From Synaphobranchus kaupii (lineage: Eukaryota > Chordata > Actinopteri > Anguilliformes > Synaphobranchidae): a stretch of 64,000 bases of DNA. The notes under the pieces are model-generated. The model had not been told where the DNA came from, did no database searches, and saw nothing but the letters and a program-made list of their open reading frames with translations. The position numbers were made by a program, and so were the translations under genes. Positions 24,100 through 33,960 of the stretch are shown one piece after another. The stretch covers positions 99,627,243 to 99,691,242 of the forward strand of contig CM056377.1 of NCBI GenBank assembly GCA_029718625.1. Reading direction: 5' to 3'. The stretch's first letter is position 1. Each line of letters starts with the position of its first letter.

Positions 24100-24165
24100 T
24101 TACATTACATTATAGTCATTTAGCAGACACTTTTATCCAAAGCGACATACAATAAGTGCATACAG
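24100..24165 (-). repeat. L2/V-SINE-type 3' tail
   Basis: Reads TAGTCATTTAGCAGACACTT then TTATCCAAAGCGAC, the complement of the conserved fish LINE/SINE 3' tail. Confidence 0.75.
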
Positions 24166-24864
24166 AAACGTCATCGAAGTAACTACAGAACAGATAAGAC
24201 TTATGGGGCCCTATCTTGACGATCTTGGCGCTTAGTCTAAGCGCATGGCGTAAAGTCCATTTTGGGCGTGTCCAAGTCCACTTTTGCTATTTTAACGGCG
24301 TGTTTTTTTGGCGCTAAGCAGGGCGCAAGGTGCAACTGGGCTGAACCTAGTCGCTTCATTAATTATAAGTGTGTCTTGGGCGTGACATGCAATAAACCAA
24401 TCAAAATGTCATATCCCATTCCCTTTAAAAGCCTGCTTTTCCACCTTGGCGGATTGCTTGATGGCGAAACAGACATGCTCGTGCGTGTTTAGTGTGATCA
24501 AGAAATAGGCTAAATGGAGTATGATCAATATTATTCGGACTAACCATTAGCCTATGAGTTCCCGGTAATTCCAGACAGGGCTGTTATTTTACAAAATATA
24601 TGCGGCTAAATTTCGTTAAAAGGACCTGCAACAGCTGAGAATAAGCTATCAATGGCTTCAGTCTCACCTTAGAAAACGCCAAATTAGCCTGCTTGTTCAG
24701 CGAATTTCGTTTGATTATGCACTGAAAGTGTCAAACATCAATTCCAAGAGGCTGTTCTCATGGAGTTCTCGAAGTTCAAGCTTCATCCAAAGTCCATTAG
24801 GCTACCTGCATAGTAGGCTAATATTGATTAATAACATACATAGGCTACCGTTATTTTGCCTTAA

Positions 24865-26276
24865 AGGATAAGTTCGCTATTTTGGACCTTGGACCCTATT
24901 TGCGGTCTGTCTTCCATGAACCTGACACATTGAGTCCATATTTTCGCTGATCGGTTCAGTATTGAGCTAGCTACAGATTTCCTGTAGGCTCTCACTGGGC
25001 TACAATAGAAGTCAACGGGGCAATTAGAAATGTTATGGAAAAACAACGATAAATGTGCTTTCATGTACAATAAATGAGACGGGAAGCTCAGGGTGTATTG
25101 TTACCGGTCTCAGTATGCTCTCCTGTGAAATGTATTTCAATCCGAACATTTTTACGTGCTTGGCATGGCTTGGAAGTAAGCATTTCTCTGTTGCTTGTTT
25201 TCGCTGCTCCCGCGGAGTACTATGTGTCGGGGGTGGGGGAGCTGATCGGTCCAGTATTGAGCTAGCTACAGATTTCCTGTAGGCTCTCACTGGGCTACAA
25301 TAGAAGTCAACGGGGCAATTAGAAATGTTATGGAAAAACAACGATAAATGTGCTTTTATAGCTCAGTGTGTATTCTTACGGTCTCAGTATGCTCTCCTGT
25401 GAAATGTGGGCTATCGCAAACGCAAACCGAACTTTGAAACAACAGTTCCATTTGAAACAAAACTATTTCTCCGACCGCACTACCTCGCACTGTAAACTTC
25501 CACAGTCTAGCTACGTTGTAGAGAGGCCGCTTGAAAAGCAGTTGATCACAAATCCTGACCTCCCGTTGGAGTTTACTAGCTAGTAGCCTACAGCAGAACT
25601 ATTTGTAACGCAGTGTTTGTAATCATCATTTGTAATAATTTACATTACCTGCGCAACTTCAGCCTCTCTCTCTTCTCTTGCTCTCTTATCATCCATCTCT
25701 TGTAGTTCCGTGTCCGTGTATTCTGGCTCAAATCTGTAGCCAGTAACGTCAAAGTCAAAATCGAATTCTTCGTCTTCGCAATCATTATAGTCATCCATCA
25801 TCCAAGTTTTTTGTGGAAATTGTAGCCTACGTTGCTGCAGGTAAACAAACGCAGACTGCTCACATAGATAGTTTCGTAAACGGCCGACACACCTTCCCGC
25901 TCCCCCACCCCCGACACATAGTACTCCGCGGGAGCAGCGAAAACAAGCAACAGAGAAATGCTTACTTCCAAGCCATGCCAAGCACGTAAAAATGTTCGGA
26001 TTGAAATACATTTCACAGGAGAGCATACTGAGACCGGTAACAATACACCCTGAGCTTCCCGTCTCATTTATTGTACATGAAAGCACATTTATCGTTGTTT
26101 TTCCATAACATTTCTAATTGCCCCATTGACTTCTATTGTAGCCCAGTGAGAGCCTACAGGAAATCTGTAGCTAGCTCAATACTGAACCGATCAGCGAAAA
26201 TATGGACTCAATGTGTCAGGTTCATGGAAGACAGACCGCAAATAGGGTCCAAGGTCCAAAATAGCGAACTTATCCT
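24865..26276. mobile_element. Kolobok/T2-like element, 1.4 kb, near-perfect ~380-bp inverted repeats
   Basis: TTAA (24861-24864, 26277-26280) flanks ends AGGATAAGTTCGCTATTTTG and its inverse. The second GGGCCC copy near 32005 shows the empty site GTCATCATTAAGGCAAAA. Inverted repeats run 24865 to about 25240 and about 25900 to 26276 with few differences, so the insertion is young. On the left, about 175 bp of the arm is repeated directly at 25240-25415. The TTAAAGG border agrees with the T2/Kolobok pattern. It keeps one exon of a coding region. Confidence 0.9.
25649..25801 (-). CDS. Orphan first exon in the Kolobok-like element (acidic, P2X7-like motif)
   Basis: Encodes 51 residues, MMDDYNDCEDEEFDFDFD, then GYRFEPEYTDTELQEMDDKR and a charged tail ending EVAQ at a splice donor (GTAATG). 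The acidic leader followed by a YxFEPEYTxxEL motif resembles the start of fish proteins annotated as P2X7-like, with a zinc-binding module that often occurs in repeat-borne genes. That family link is recalled, not searched. Downstream exons are absent: the element continues directly into non-coding sequence and its terminal repeat, so this is a truncated gene of a non-autonomous element. Confidence 0.5.
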
Positions 26277-27586
26277 TTAATGATGACACTAAATAGCCTA
26301 CAATAAAGCTGTCAGGTTCGCAGCCCATATGTTCACGCATATTTCCCCTTGTTTAATAATGTCCTGTTTATGGAAATGTGACCAACCTGTTTTACTCGTA
26401 GCGTAATCCTTTAAAACAATCCACTTTCCCAGGAAGACCGTGAAACGTGCGACTTACAGCAGGGGAAACAGAGAACATGCAGCGCACGTGCAGAGAATGG
26501 CATTAAAATTAATTGTGAATTAATTGTGTAACGTGCTGCAAATTTGTTTTAGTTTCTAATTAGACGCTTAGTTCTCTTTAAAATTGTTTTGTTCAGTTAT
26601 GGAATAACGGGTGAAATCAGCTGGGTTTTAAACGGTGAGAGTATGGAAACCTGGTCACTGTAATGAAAAAAATATGAAGGACGAAGAATAGCTAAGGTTA
26701 CAATTTAGTTAACATGGTGACATCTCCGTTTTTTAACCATAGGCTATCGAAAAAAACCTTATGCACAGCGAATCCGCTGTAGCCTAGGCTATTTGAAAAA
26801 CAATAAATGCAATATTCACTGGACAAGGTTTTGAACTTTTTTCAGTCACAAACCATTCTATTTACAGGCTGTAAACAGAGCTGTATTGTAATGACATCTG
26901 AAGCGCATTTTCAGAACTTAAATGTCCCTCTATTGCCGTGCGCGAGTTTTCAATTGAATGACAATTCATGCATTAGGTGTAAATGACAATTCGCGCATTA
27001 GGGTTGATATAGGTGTTATCAGCTGCTTTTTAATGGATAGCCATTGTCCCGTACCATCGCACATCGCCTGGATGTTGATGGAGTGAGCTGAAAGCAATTT
27101 AATGTGCATGGCATTCCCCTTCGCTGAGGGAAAGGTAGGCCTAGGCTATGGACCCTTTTATTATTATGTATTTTTTGATATAGGCTACACAATAATACTA
27201 TTTCACATTGTAATCTTGATATTTTAATCATGCTTGTGCGCGCCCGTGTGTAACAGACAGGAGGGTACGCGCATTGTGCACACGCCTTTGTAGACGCACT
27301 TATATGCGCCGTTAAAATTACATGTATACAACTGCGACATGACTTTAGACCAGGTTAGTGGTGGTTCTAGCGCAAGCGCTTTCTGCTGGCTCAAGATAGC
27401 AATACGCCAAAAATAATCCTGGCCACTCCTCATCTTAAGACCAACACGCCCAAACGGCGCAAGAGTACATGCTAGTTAAACGGCGTGAGCGTTAGGCGTT
27501 ATAATGAACCTACCGCCGGGTGTAAGATAGCAAAGACACTTGCGTTTGGGTTAGCGCCGCTTTGCGCCGGGTGTAAGATAGGGCCC

Positions 27587-27652
27587 ATGGTGTATTCAAA
27601 TAAACTCGGAAGTCCGAATATTTCCGACTTCCGAGATCATTTGAATACACCA
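27587..27652. repeat. Short palindrome beside the GGGCCC element
   Basis: TGGTGTATTCAAAT pairs with ATTTGAATACACCA, and an inner CGGAAGTC pairs with GACTTCCG. The hairpin begins at the element's right border. Origin unknown. Confidence 0.8.
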
Positions 27653-27959
27653 AAAGAACATCCTTCCCATAAATTAGCAGCTATCGATAGCTAAGGCTAT
27701 CGTCGTGATGTTTGTTTATTGTTGACAATAGTCAATGTATCATGTTTGACCAAACCTTGATCATGTAAATGGAGACTACGTTACATGCTCAAAGCATATA
27801 AGTTAGTAATCTTAGCTATTGCTCTGTAAATTTGACCACTGTTCATTTTCATAAAATAATTCAAAATCATAATTTTGTAATTCTGCTCAGTTCATTCTGT
27901 AGCTATCAACATCCAGTGGTCGCGGCCCCAGAGTAAGGGTGAGGGGCAGTCATTACATA

Positions 27960-28655
27960 AACATTACATTACAGTCATTTAGCAGACGCTTTTATCCAAA
28001 GCGACAATCGCGTTCGTGGTGGGCGAGGCAGGGCCAAGGGAAGAGGACAGCTTGATCAGAGTGACCGTGATAGAGTCAACAGACTCCGGGAGGAGAAACA
28101 TTGCCATCTCAACAAAGTTGAGACGGAGCGGCACTTTATCACAAAATGCGAAAAATTCAATCAAATCAGAAATAAATATTTCCCCAAAATAAATCAGAGA
28201 TACCCTCAATTAAAAAATTTAACAGACATCCAAAAACTCCCCATCCTCTTAGGAGAGGAGAGGACATGCTGTGACCTGGCAGCACAATATATAGCTGCCT
28301 GCCATCGTCTTAGGGACAGTGAGTGACAGAGATCATTATAAACCAATTTAAATTTTTTATATTTATTATATTCACTTTATAAGATAATATGTGTCGTCCT
28401 CATCATCATTATCATTTCTATTGGTAATTATTATTTTTAATTGTACTTTATTATTTTACATTATTGTTATTTCTAAATCCATAATCAAAGAAAAGTTCTT
28501 GTTTTCATGTATGGTTTCTGTTCATTTGTTTCTACTGTGTTTTTGTATTGTTCAGAGTTAGATGTACTGTATGTCTTCGACTGTTTTAATGCAGTATGCT
28601 TTGACAATACAGATTCAATGTCTTGTCATGCCAATAAAGCGAATTGAATTGAGTC
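27960..28655 (+). mobile_element. L1/Tx1-like LINE 3' end joined to an L2-type tail
   Basis: After a conserved tail motif on the other strand (27968-28003, CATTTAGCAGACGCTTTTAT) an open stretch reads ETERHFITKCEKFNQIRNKY, LTDIQKLPILLGEE, CCDLAAQYIAACHRLRDSE and a stop (about 28120-28328). This is the C-terminal signature of L1/Tx1-type ORF2. A 3' UTR follows, ending GCCAATAAAGCGAATTGAAT. The 5' part of the LINE is missing. Confidence 0.7.
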
Positions 28656-29408
28656 CACGGTCAGAGAAAATATGTGTGAAACGTCACCACAATGCTCGTG
28701 CGTCGTCGTGCGCGTCTGAGAAGAACATGTGAAAAGCAATTTTTTGGGAGCGTTTTTCTCCTACGTGCTCAATATTGCCATCTAGTGTTCTGAAACTATA
28801 TAGTATACCTTTAATGTAGGCTATTATCGTAAATTCTTAATTTTCCTAGTAGTTAATTTTTTGGAGACATTGTGTTATGTGTGAAAAAGGATAAAGTGAA
28901 CAGAGCTGAAGTGAATAAATTAATGAATAAAGAAATGTTGGCCAAGGCAAGGGTACGTTGAGGTTCGGTTTCCACAGTCAGTCAGTACATACCAGAGATT
29001 ATTCTTCTTATTATTATTATTATTCTAATTAAAAGTGTTTGCAGTAAGCTACATTATCTGCAGAGTAGCGTAGAATAGAGCCACATTCGGAGGCTATTGT
29101 TGTTTTTCTTTTTAAGTGACTAACCATGAATCAGATATGTTTGGGGCATTGGTGGTTTATAAATCCGATCTCTTGAAGGATTGCAGCTTAAATGAGGCTA
29201 TCATCAATTCTTAATGTCGGCTGTTATCGTAAATTCTTAATTTTCCTAGTAGTTAATTTTATGGTGACATTGTGTTATGTGTGAAAAGGATAAAGTGAAC
29301 AGAGCTGAAGTGAAGAAATTGATGAATAAAGAAATGTTGGCTGAGGCACGGGCACGTTGAGGTTCGGTTTCCACAGTCAGTCAGTCATGGCTGCAAGAGC
29401 AGAGCGTA

Positions 29409-29458
29409 ACACCCTCCCCAAACCAGACAAGAGCGAGCGTCCGGTTTGGGGAGGGTGT
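29409..29458. repeat. GC-rich 20-bp-arm hairpin
   Basis: ACACCCTCCCCAAACCAGAC pairs with GTCCGGTTTGGGGAGGGTGT (one mismatch) around a 10-nt loop. It lies between the tandem duplication and a tRNA-like sequence. Confidence 0.9.
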
Positions 29459-29640
29459 GATATAGTACAAGTGAAATACAAGTGAAACATTGAACAGTTA
29501 ATATTGGAAACCTCTTTTGCCTTTGCAATAAAAATACGTTAATGTGTTAATGTGAAAATAATAACAGTCTAATAAATGAACACTTAAGTAAAAGTACTTA
29601 ACAGTTGCACATTGTTTTTGTGGAAAGTAAGCATGAGCCC

Positions 29641-29706
29641 TGCTGGGCTCAAACCCACAATCCTCTGTGTGAGAGACAGCAACTCTAACCATTAGGCCAC
29701 AATAGC
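29641..29706 (-). repeat. tRNA-Glu-derived sequence (SINE head or tRNA pseudogene)
   Basis: The minus strand has an A-box-like TGGCCTAATGGTTAGAG, an anticodon-like loop CTCTCAC within GCTGT/ACAGA, and B box GGGTTTGAGCCC. The acceptor arms (GCTATTG versus AGGGCTC) do not pair, so it is not a functional tRNA. Confidence 0.65.
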
Positions 29707-30049
29707 TTCTTGAAAAGCATGAAGCCATTAGCTATATTAACATTAATAAACATTAGTATGAAGCGTTTTTATTGGGCGATAAGCTTGATGAGCAGGTATA
29801 CGGACCAAACCCTCAAAGAATAATTCTCCCCATTGGATAACATTGCGATGGAGGCAGGCAGTTTGGCAGGAAAAATGGGAAGAAGAAGAAGAAGAAGCGG
29901 AAGAGGAAGGAGAAAATTAGAAAAACGAGTTTGAATGGTTAATTTCCTTATTATTTCAAGGATGAAAAAATTTAAATTGAAATATTTAATCAAATTTTCA
30001 ATTTGAGATATATGCATCAGGCAATCAAATTGAAAAACGTTACACGGAC

Positions 30050-30640
30050 CAGGTAAGTATATAGTTATATACGTTAGTTAGCTATATACAGGGTTGATAA
30101 ACACTCAAAATGCTGTATTCTACTAGTGTGACTATTTTGCGTTAGCTAATGTTCTCTACCTACGCCAGCCTTAGGCTACGTTAGCTTGCTGTCAATGATT
30201 AGCTACAGTGGTCGAATTGTAAAATGTTTTCCGCAGGCAGGTAGCTACATCTGATCTTACCGTTCCTTTTAATTCATTATAAAGCGCTTTAATCCATAAC
30301 AACACCAATTCTTTAGGACGAACAAGAGCCACGTGTATACATGGAAAAAAAGGCTAAAACATTATAGTTAGGCTACGCACATAAGCATAATCTTACTGAC
30401 ATTTTTGTTTAGGCTAAACGTGACATATTGCATAGGCTAGGCTACATACGGCGAAATTAATATATTTTTTTAAATGAATGAAAAGGAACGGCAAGATTGG
30501 ATGTACCTGCCTGCGGAAAACATTTTACAATTCGACCACTATTAGCTAACGCAAAATATATCACACTAGTAGCAATACAGCGCTTTGAGTGTTTATCAAC
30601 CCTGTATATAACTAACGTAGGCTATATAATGATATACTTA
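30050..30640. repeat. Extra inverted copy of the terminal-repeat segment
   Basis: Positions 30052-30290 repeat the inner part of the terminal repeat (AGGTAAGTATATAGTTATAT to GTTTTCCGCAGGCAGGTA) in inverse orientation to 30477-30640. This makes a palindrome with a loop of about 190 bp at the right end of the 11.2-kb element. Confidence 0.85.
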
Positions 30641-30745
30641 CCTCGTTAACGGTCCGGCTCGTCATCTGCACCACGGCGTGAATAACAGCGTTGCTGCACT
30701 TGCCGCCGCTAGCTGAAGTCTAGCAGCTCTGTGATTGGCTAAATG
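30636..30745 (-). promoter_or_regulatory. Right-TIR inward promoter and first exon candidate
   Basis: The minus strand carries the same CCAATCACAGAGCTGC motif, then ATGACGAGCCGGACCGTTAA, CGAG and GTAAGT. It again gives 24 coding bases from ATG to donor despite substitutions between the arms. Length and frame are thus kept in both terminal repeats. Confidence 0.5.
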
Positions 30746-30824
30746 CGAGTTTGACAGTTCCAAAAGCTTCTACTTTTCCTGGGAAGCCCAGATGCTTCAC
30801 CTTTGGCCTAGTTAACCTAAAATC

Positions 30825-31186
30825 AGAATTTCAGAAATTTGAATCCGAGAGATTTGTATTTATGGATCTGAATTTTTAAAACGTGAATTTCAAAAATTTG
30901 AATCTGAGAGATTTGTATTTATGGATCTGAATTTTTAAAATCTGAATTTCAGAAATTTGAATCCGAGAGATTTGCATTTATGGATCAGAATTTTTAAAAC
31001 CTGAATTTCAGAAATTGGAATCAGAGAGATTTGTATTTATGGATCTAAATTTTGAAAATCTGAATTTCAGAAATTTGAATCAGAGAGATTATTTATGGAT
31101 CTGAATTTTGAAAATCTGAATTTCAGAAATTTGAATCAGAGAGATTTGTATTTATGGATCTGAATTTTGAAAATCTGAATTTCAAT
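30825..31186. repeat. 59-bp minisatellite in right terminal repeat, six copies
   Basis: Six units in the inverse orientation of the left array, counted by the repeated core TTTATGGATC. One unit has a small deletion (GAGAGATTATTTATGG). Units are more diverged than on the left. Confidence 0.95.
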
Positions 31187-32849
31187 CTTTGTTTAAATGC
31201 AAATTTATGAAATACACCACAAAAAAATTCTAGTTTATGAAATGTCACACGTATATAATTCAAATATACTAAATTCAAATTCAAATACTTTTGTCAGTTA
31301 TTGAGCTTCATATGTCATTCAATGGAAAACTCGCACACTGCAATAGACGGACATTTGAGTTCTGAAAATGCGCTTCAGATGTCATTACAATACAGCTCTC
31401 TAGGCCTACAGCCTGTAAGTAAATAGAATGGTTTTCACTGAAAAAAGTTCAAAACCTTGTCCAGTGAATATTGCATTTATTGTTTTTCAAATAGCCTAAG
31501 CTACAGCGTAAGCTTCGCTGTGCATAAGGTTTTTTTCCATAGCCTACGGTTAAACAACATTGACAAATGTCACCATGTTAACTGAATTTGAACCTTAGTA
31601 GACTATTCATCGTCCTTCATATTTTTTTAATTACAGTGACCAGGTTTCCATACTCTCAGCTTATTAAAACCCTGCTGATTTCACCTGTTATTCCATAACT
31701 GAACAAAACGATTTTAAAGAGAACTAAGTGTCTAATTAGAAATGAAAACAAATTTGCAGCATGTTACACAATACATTCACAATTCATTTTAATACCATTC
31801 TCTGCATGTGCGCTGCATGTTCTGTTTCCCCTGCTGTCGCACGTTTCACGGTCTTCCTGGGAAAGTGGATTGTTTTAAAGCATTACGCTACGAGTAAAAC
31901 AGGTTGGTCACATTTCCATAAACAGGACATTATAAAACAAGGGAAAATATGCGTGAACATATGGGTTGCCAACCTGACAGCTTTATCGTGTTTAGTGTCA
32001 TCATTAAGGCAAAATAACGGTATTTATGTCATTAATCAATATTACTATGCAGGTAGCCTAATGAACTTCGGATGAAGCTTGAACTTCGAGAACTCCATGA
32101 GAACAGCCTCATGGAATTGATGTTTGACACTTTCATTGCATAATCAAACGAAATTCGTTGAACAAGCAGGCTAATTTGGCGTTTTCTAAGGTGTGACTGA
32201 AGTCATCGATAGCTTATTCTCAGCTGTTGCAGGTCCTTTTAATGAAATTTAACCGCATATATTTTGTAAAGTAACAGCCGTCGGGAATTACCGGGAACTC
32301 ATAGGCTATTGGTTAATCCAAATAACATTGATCATACTATTGATCCATTTAGCCTATTCCTTGATTGCACTAAACACGCACGAGCATGTCTGTTTCGCCA
32401 TCAAGTAATCCGCCAAGGTGGAAAAGAAGGCTTTTAAAAGGAATGGGATATGACATTTTGATTGGTTTATTGCATGTCACGCCCAAGACACACCTATAAT
32501 TAATGAAGAGACTAGGTTCTGCCCATTTGCATGTTGCGTCGTGCTTAGCGCCCAAAAAACACGCCATTAAAATAGAAAAAGTGGACTTGGACACGCCCTA
32601 AATGGACTTTACGGCATGCGCTTAGACCAAGCGCCAAGATCGCCAAGATAGAGCCCTTGGTGGTAATAAAAATAGTCTGAAATGTATCACAACTGTAATT
32701 CCATTTCAACAGTCTGAAATATATACAATTTTAGATTTGTAATCAAACACTTCATATGTGGTTAAAGCTTATCACTAGCTATTATTAAAGGGTATTTTAT
32801 AATTTTTTTAAATACATTTTATACAGTTTAGTTGCACCAACAGCACTTT

Positions 32850-33960
32850 TTATGCATAGCCCCCATTTCAGGGCACCATAATATTTGGGACATATTACTG
32901 TTCTGTAAATGAAAGTAGTCATGTTTAGTACTTTGCCGCATATGACCGCATAGGCAATGACTGCTTGAAATCTGTTACCCATAGACATCAGCATGTGCTC
33001 AGCATCTTTTCTGGTGATGCTCTGCCAGGCCTGTACCGCAGCCATCTTCAGCTCCTGCTTATTCCGGCGGCTAGTTTCCTTAAGCTTTCTCTTCAGTATA
33101 TGAAACTCTGTTCAAATTTGATTCAGATCGGGTGACTAACTAGCCAGTCAAGAATTTTCCAGCTTTTGGCTTTCAAAAACTCCTTTGTTGCTTCAGCAGT
33201 ATGTTTTTGGATTATCATCTTGCTGTGAGGTGAAGCGCCGTCCAAATAGTTTGGACGCATTTGCAAGAACTTCAGCAGATAAGATGTTTCTGTATACTTC
33301 AGAATTAATTCTGCGGCTGCTTTCAGTGAGCCAGTACCTGTGTCAGCCATATGCCCAAAACATAACACCCCCACCACCATGTTTTACAGATGAGGTGGTA
33401 TGCTTTGGATCTTTGGCAGTTCCTTTTGGCCTCCACACTTTGCTCTTATCAACACTATGATACAAGTGAATCTTGGTCTCATCTGTCCACAAGACCTTTT
33501 TTCCTGAACTCTGCAGGCTCTTTTAGATACTTCTTAGAAAACTGTAACCCGGCCATCCTGTTGGTCTGCATCTTGCAGTGTAGCCTCTGTAGTTCTGTTT
33601 GTGAAGTCTGTTCTGTGGACAGTAGTCACTGACACATCCACGCCTGCTTCCTGAAGAGTGTTTCTGATCTGTTGGACAAGTGTTTTGGGGTTTTTCTTTG
33701 TTATGGTGAGAATTCTTCAACTGCAGAGGTCTTCCTTAGTCTATCAGGCCATTTGAGATTACTGAGCTCTCCAGTGCTCCAGTGCTCTCTTTCTTCTTAA
33801 TGATGTTCCAAGCAGTTGATTTTGCTAAGCCTATGGTTTGGCCTATGTCTCTGACTGTTTTTGTTCTTATTTCTCAGTATGCCTCATACTGGCTTCCTTG
33901 ACTTTCATTAGCAGAACTCTGGTCCTCTTGTTGCCATGCGCTAATAACAGACTCCAAAGG
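32850..33960 (-). pseudogene. Tc1/mariner transposase remnant
   Basis: Read on the minus strand across frameshifts and stops, it gives KVLWTDETKIHLYHSVD, SKVWRPKGTAKDPKH, VKHGGGGVMFW, ADTGTGSLKAAAELIL, KHTAEATKEFLKAKSWKILD, and MAAVQAWQSITRKDAEHMLM. The WTDET box carries the first catalytic Asp of the DDE/D domain, followed by the usual HGGG turn and C-terminus. The terminal sequence GCACCATAATATTTGGGACA near 32872 looks like its end. Many lesions show it is inactive. Confidence 0.8.

Larger units (their letters stand above)
24206..27586. mobile_element. Inner GGGCCC-family DNA element, complete ends
   Basis: Ends are GGGCCCTATCTTGACGATCT and, on the other side, GTGTAAGATAGGGCCC. ATG flanks both (24203-24205 and 27587-27589), a possible 3-bp target duplication. 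It lies in inverse orientation to the outer split copy (19318-32656) and is uninterrupted at the site where that copy holds the 11.2-kb element. It is interrupted only by the TTAA element at 24865-26276. Both subterminal regions are rich in GCGC motifs. No transposase was recognised. Confidence 0.85.
23463..28810. mobile_element. Kolobok-like TTAA element (5.3 kb with nested insertions)
   Basis: TTAA flanks both ends (23459-23462 and 28811-28814). The ends are AAGGTATACTATGTAG and CTATATAGTATACCT, an imperfect inverted repeat. The unoccupied sequence TCATCAATTCTTAATGTCGG is in the neighbouring tandem copy near 29205, proving insertion at one TTAA. The interior holds a foldback (about 23779-24028), L2 tails, a second GGGCCC element and an L1-like LINE tail. 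No transposase of its own is seen. PiggyBac also uses TTAA, but the AAGG start is nearer to Kolobok/T2 ends. Confidence 0.82.
23135..29388 (+). repeat. Tandem duplication of a ~400-bp unit, first copy split by insertions
   Basis: Copy 1 is 23135-23458 plus 28815-28984 and copy 2 is 28991-29388. Shared blocks include GTGTTTGCAGTAAGCTACAT, ACCATGAATCAGATATGTTT and GGTTCGGTTTCCACAGTCAG. Copy 1 has a 114-bp insertion (23328-23441) and the 5.3-kb TTAA element. Copy 2 has neither, so it shows the empty sites. Confidence 0.92.
20075..31312. mobile_element. 11.2-kb element with very long terminal inverted repeats and 6-bp target duplication
   Basis: The left end TATGGAGCTCAATAACTGAC and right end (complement TATGAAGCTCAATAACTGAC) continue as inverted repeats for about 660 bp (20075-20735) and 835 bp (30477-31312). 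The length difference comes from a 59-bp minisatellite inside them. TGTCAT flanks both sides (20069-20074 and 31313-31318). The unoccupied site is visible once at 26958-26963 in a second copy of the host element. Both repeats contain CCAATCACAGAGCTGC, then an ATG and a splice donor GTAAGT directed inward. No transposase was found inside, and the interior is filled by other insertions. A 6-bp duplication with TAT-starting ends fits few eukaryotic superfamilies (IS3EU, Dada), but none is proven. Confidence 0.88.
19318..32656. mobile_element. Outer GGGCCC-family DNA element, split by an 11.2-kb insertion
   Basis: Positions 19318-20074 and 31313-32656 are the two parts of one element. They match, in reverse order and complement, the complete copy at 24206-27586. 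The left part reads through CCCGGCGCTAAGCGGCGCTA and GTCTTAAGATGAGGAGTGAC. The right part ends in CGCCAAGATAGAGCCC. The outermost dozen bases of the left terminus (GGGCCCTATCTT) are missing. Short frames matching both copies exist but no transposase domain is recognised. The superfamily is not assigned. Confidence 0.8.

Noticed and set aside
25033..26086. Mirror-image open frames on both strands (MYMKAHLSLFFHNIS..., MLSCTINETGSSG...)
   Set aside because: They are the two arms of the terminal inverted repeat read in both directions. Only the exon at 25801-25649 has coding-like composition and a splice donor.
29641..29706. Functional tRNA-Glu gene
   Set aside because: A and B boxes and an anticodon-like loop exist, but the acceptor stem does not pair.
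20075..31312. Giant virus-like or Maverick/Polinton element because of long terminal repeats
   Set aside because: No polymerase, integrase or capsid frames. The bulk is nested smaller transposons and the ends do not start AG.
32370..32594. 74-codon frame MSKSTFSILMACFLGAKH, also found near 24262
   Set aside because: Present because both lie in copies of the same GGGCCC element. It has no recognised domain and covers GC-rich subterminal repeats. It could be checked as a transposase fragment but is not supported.
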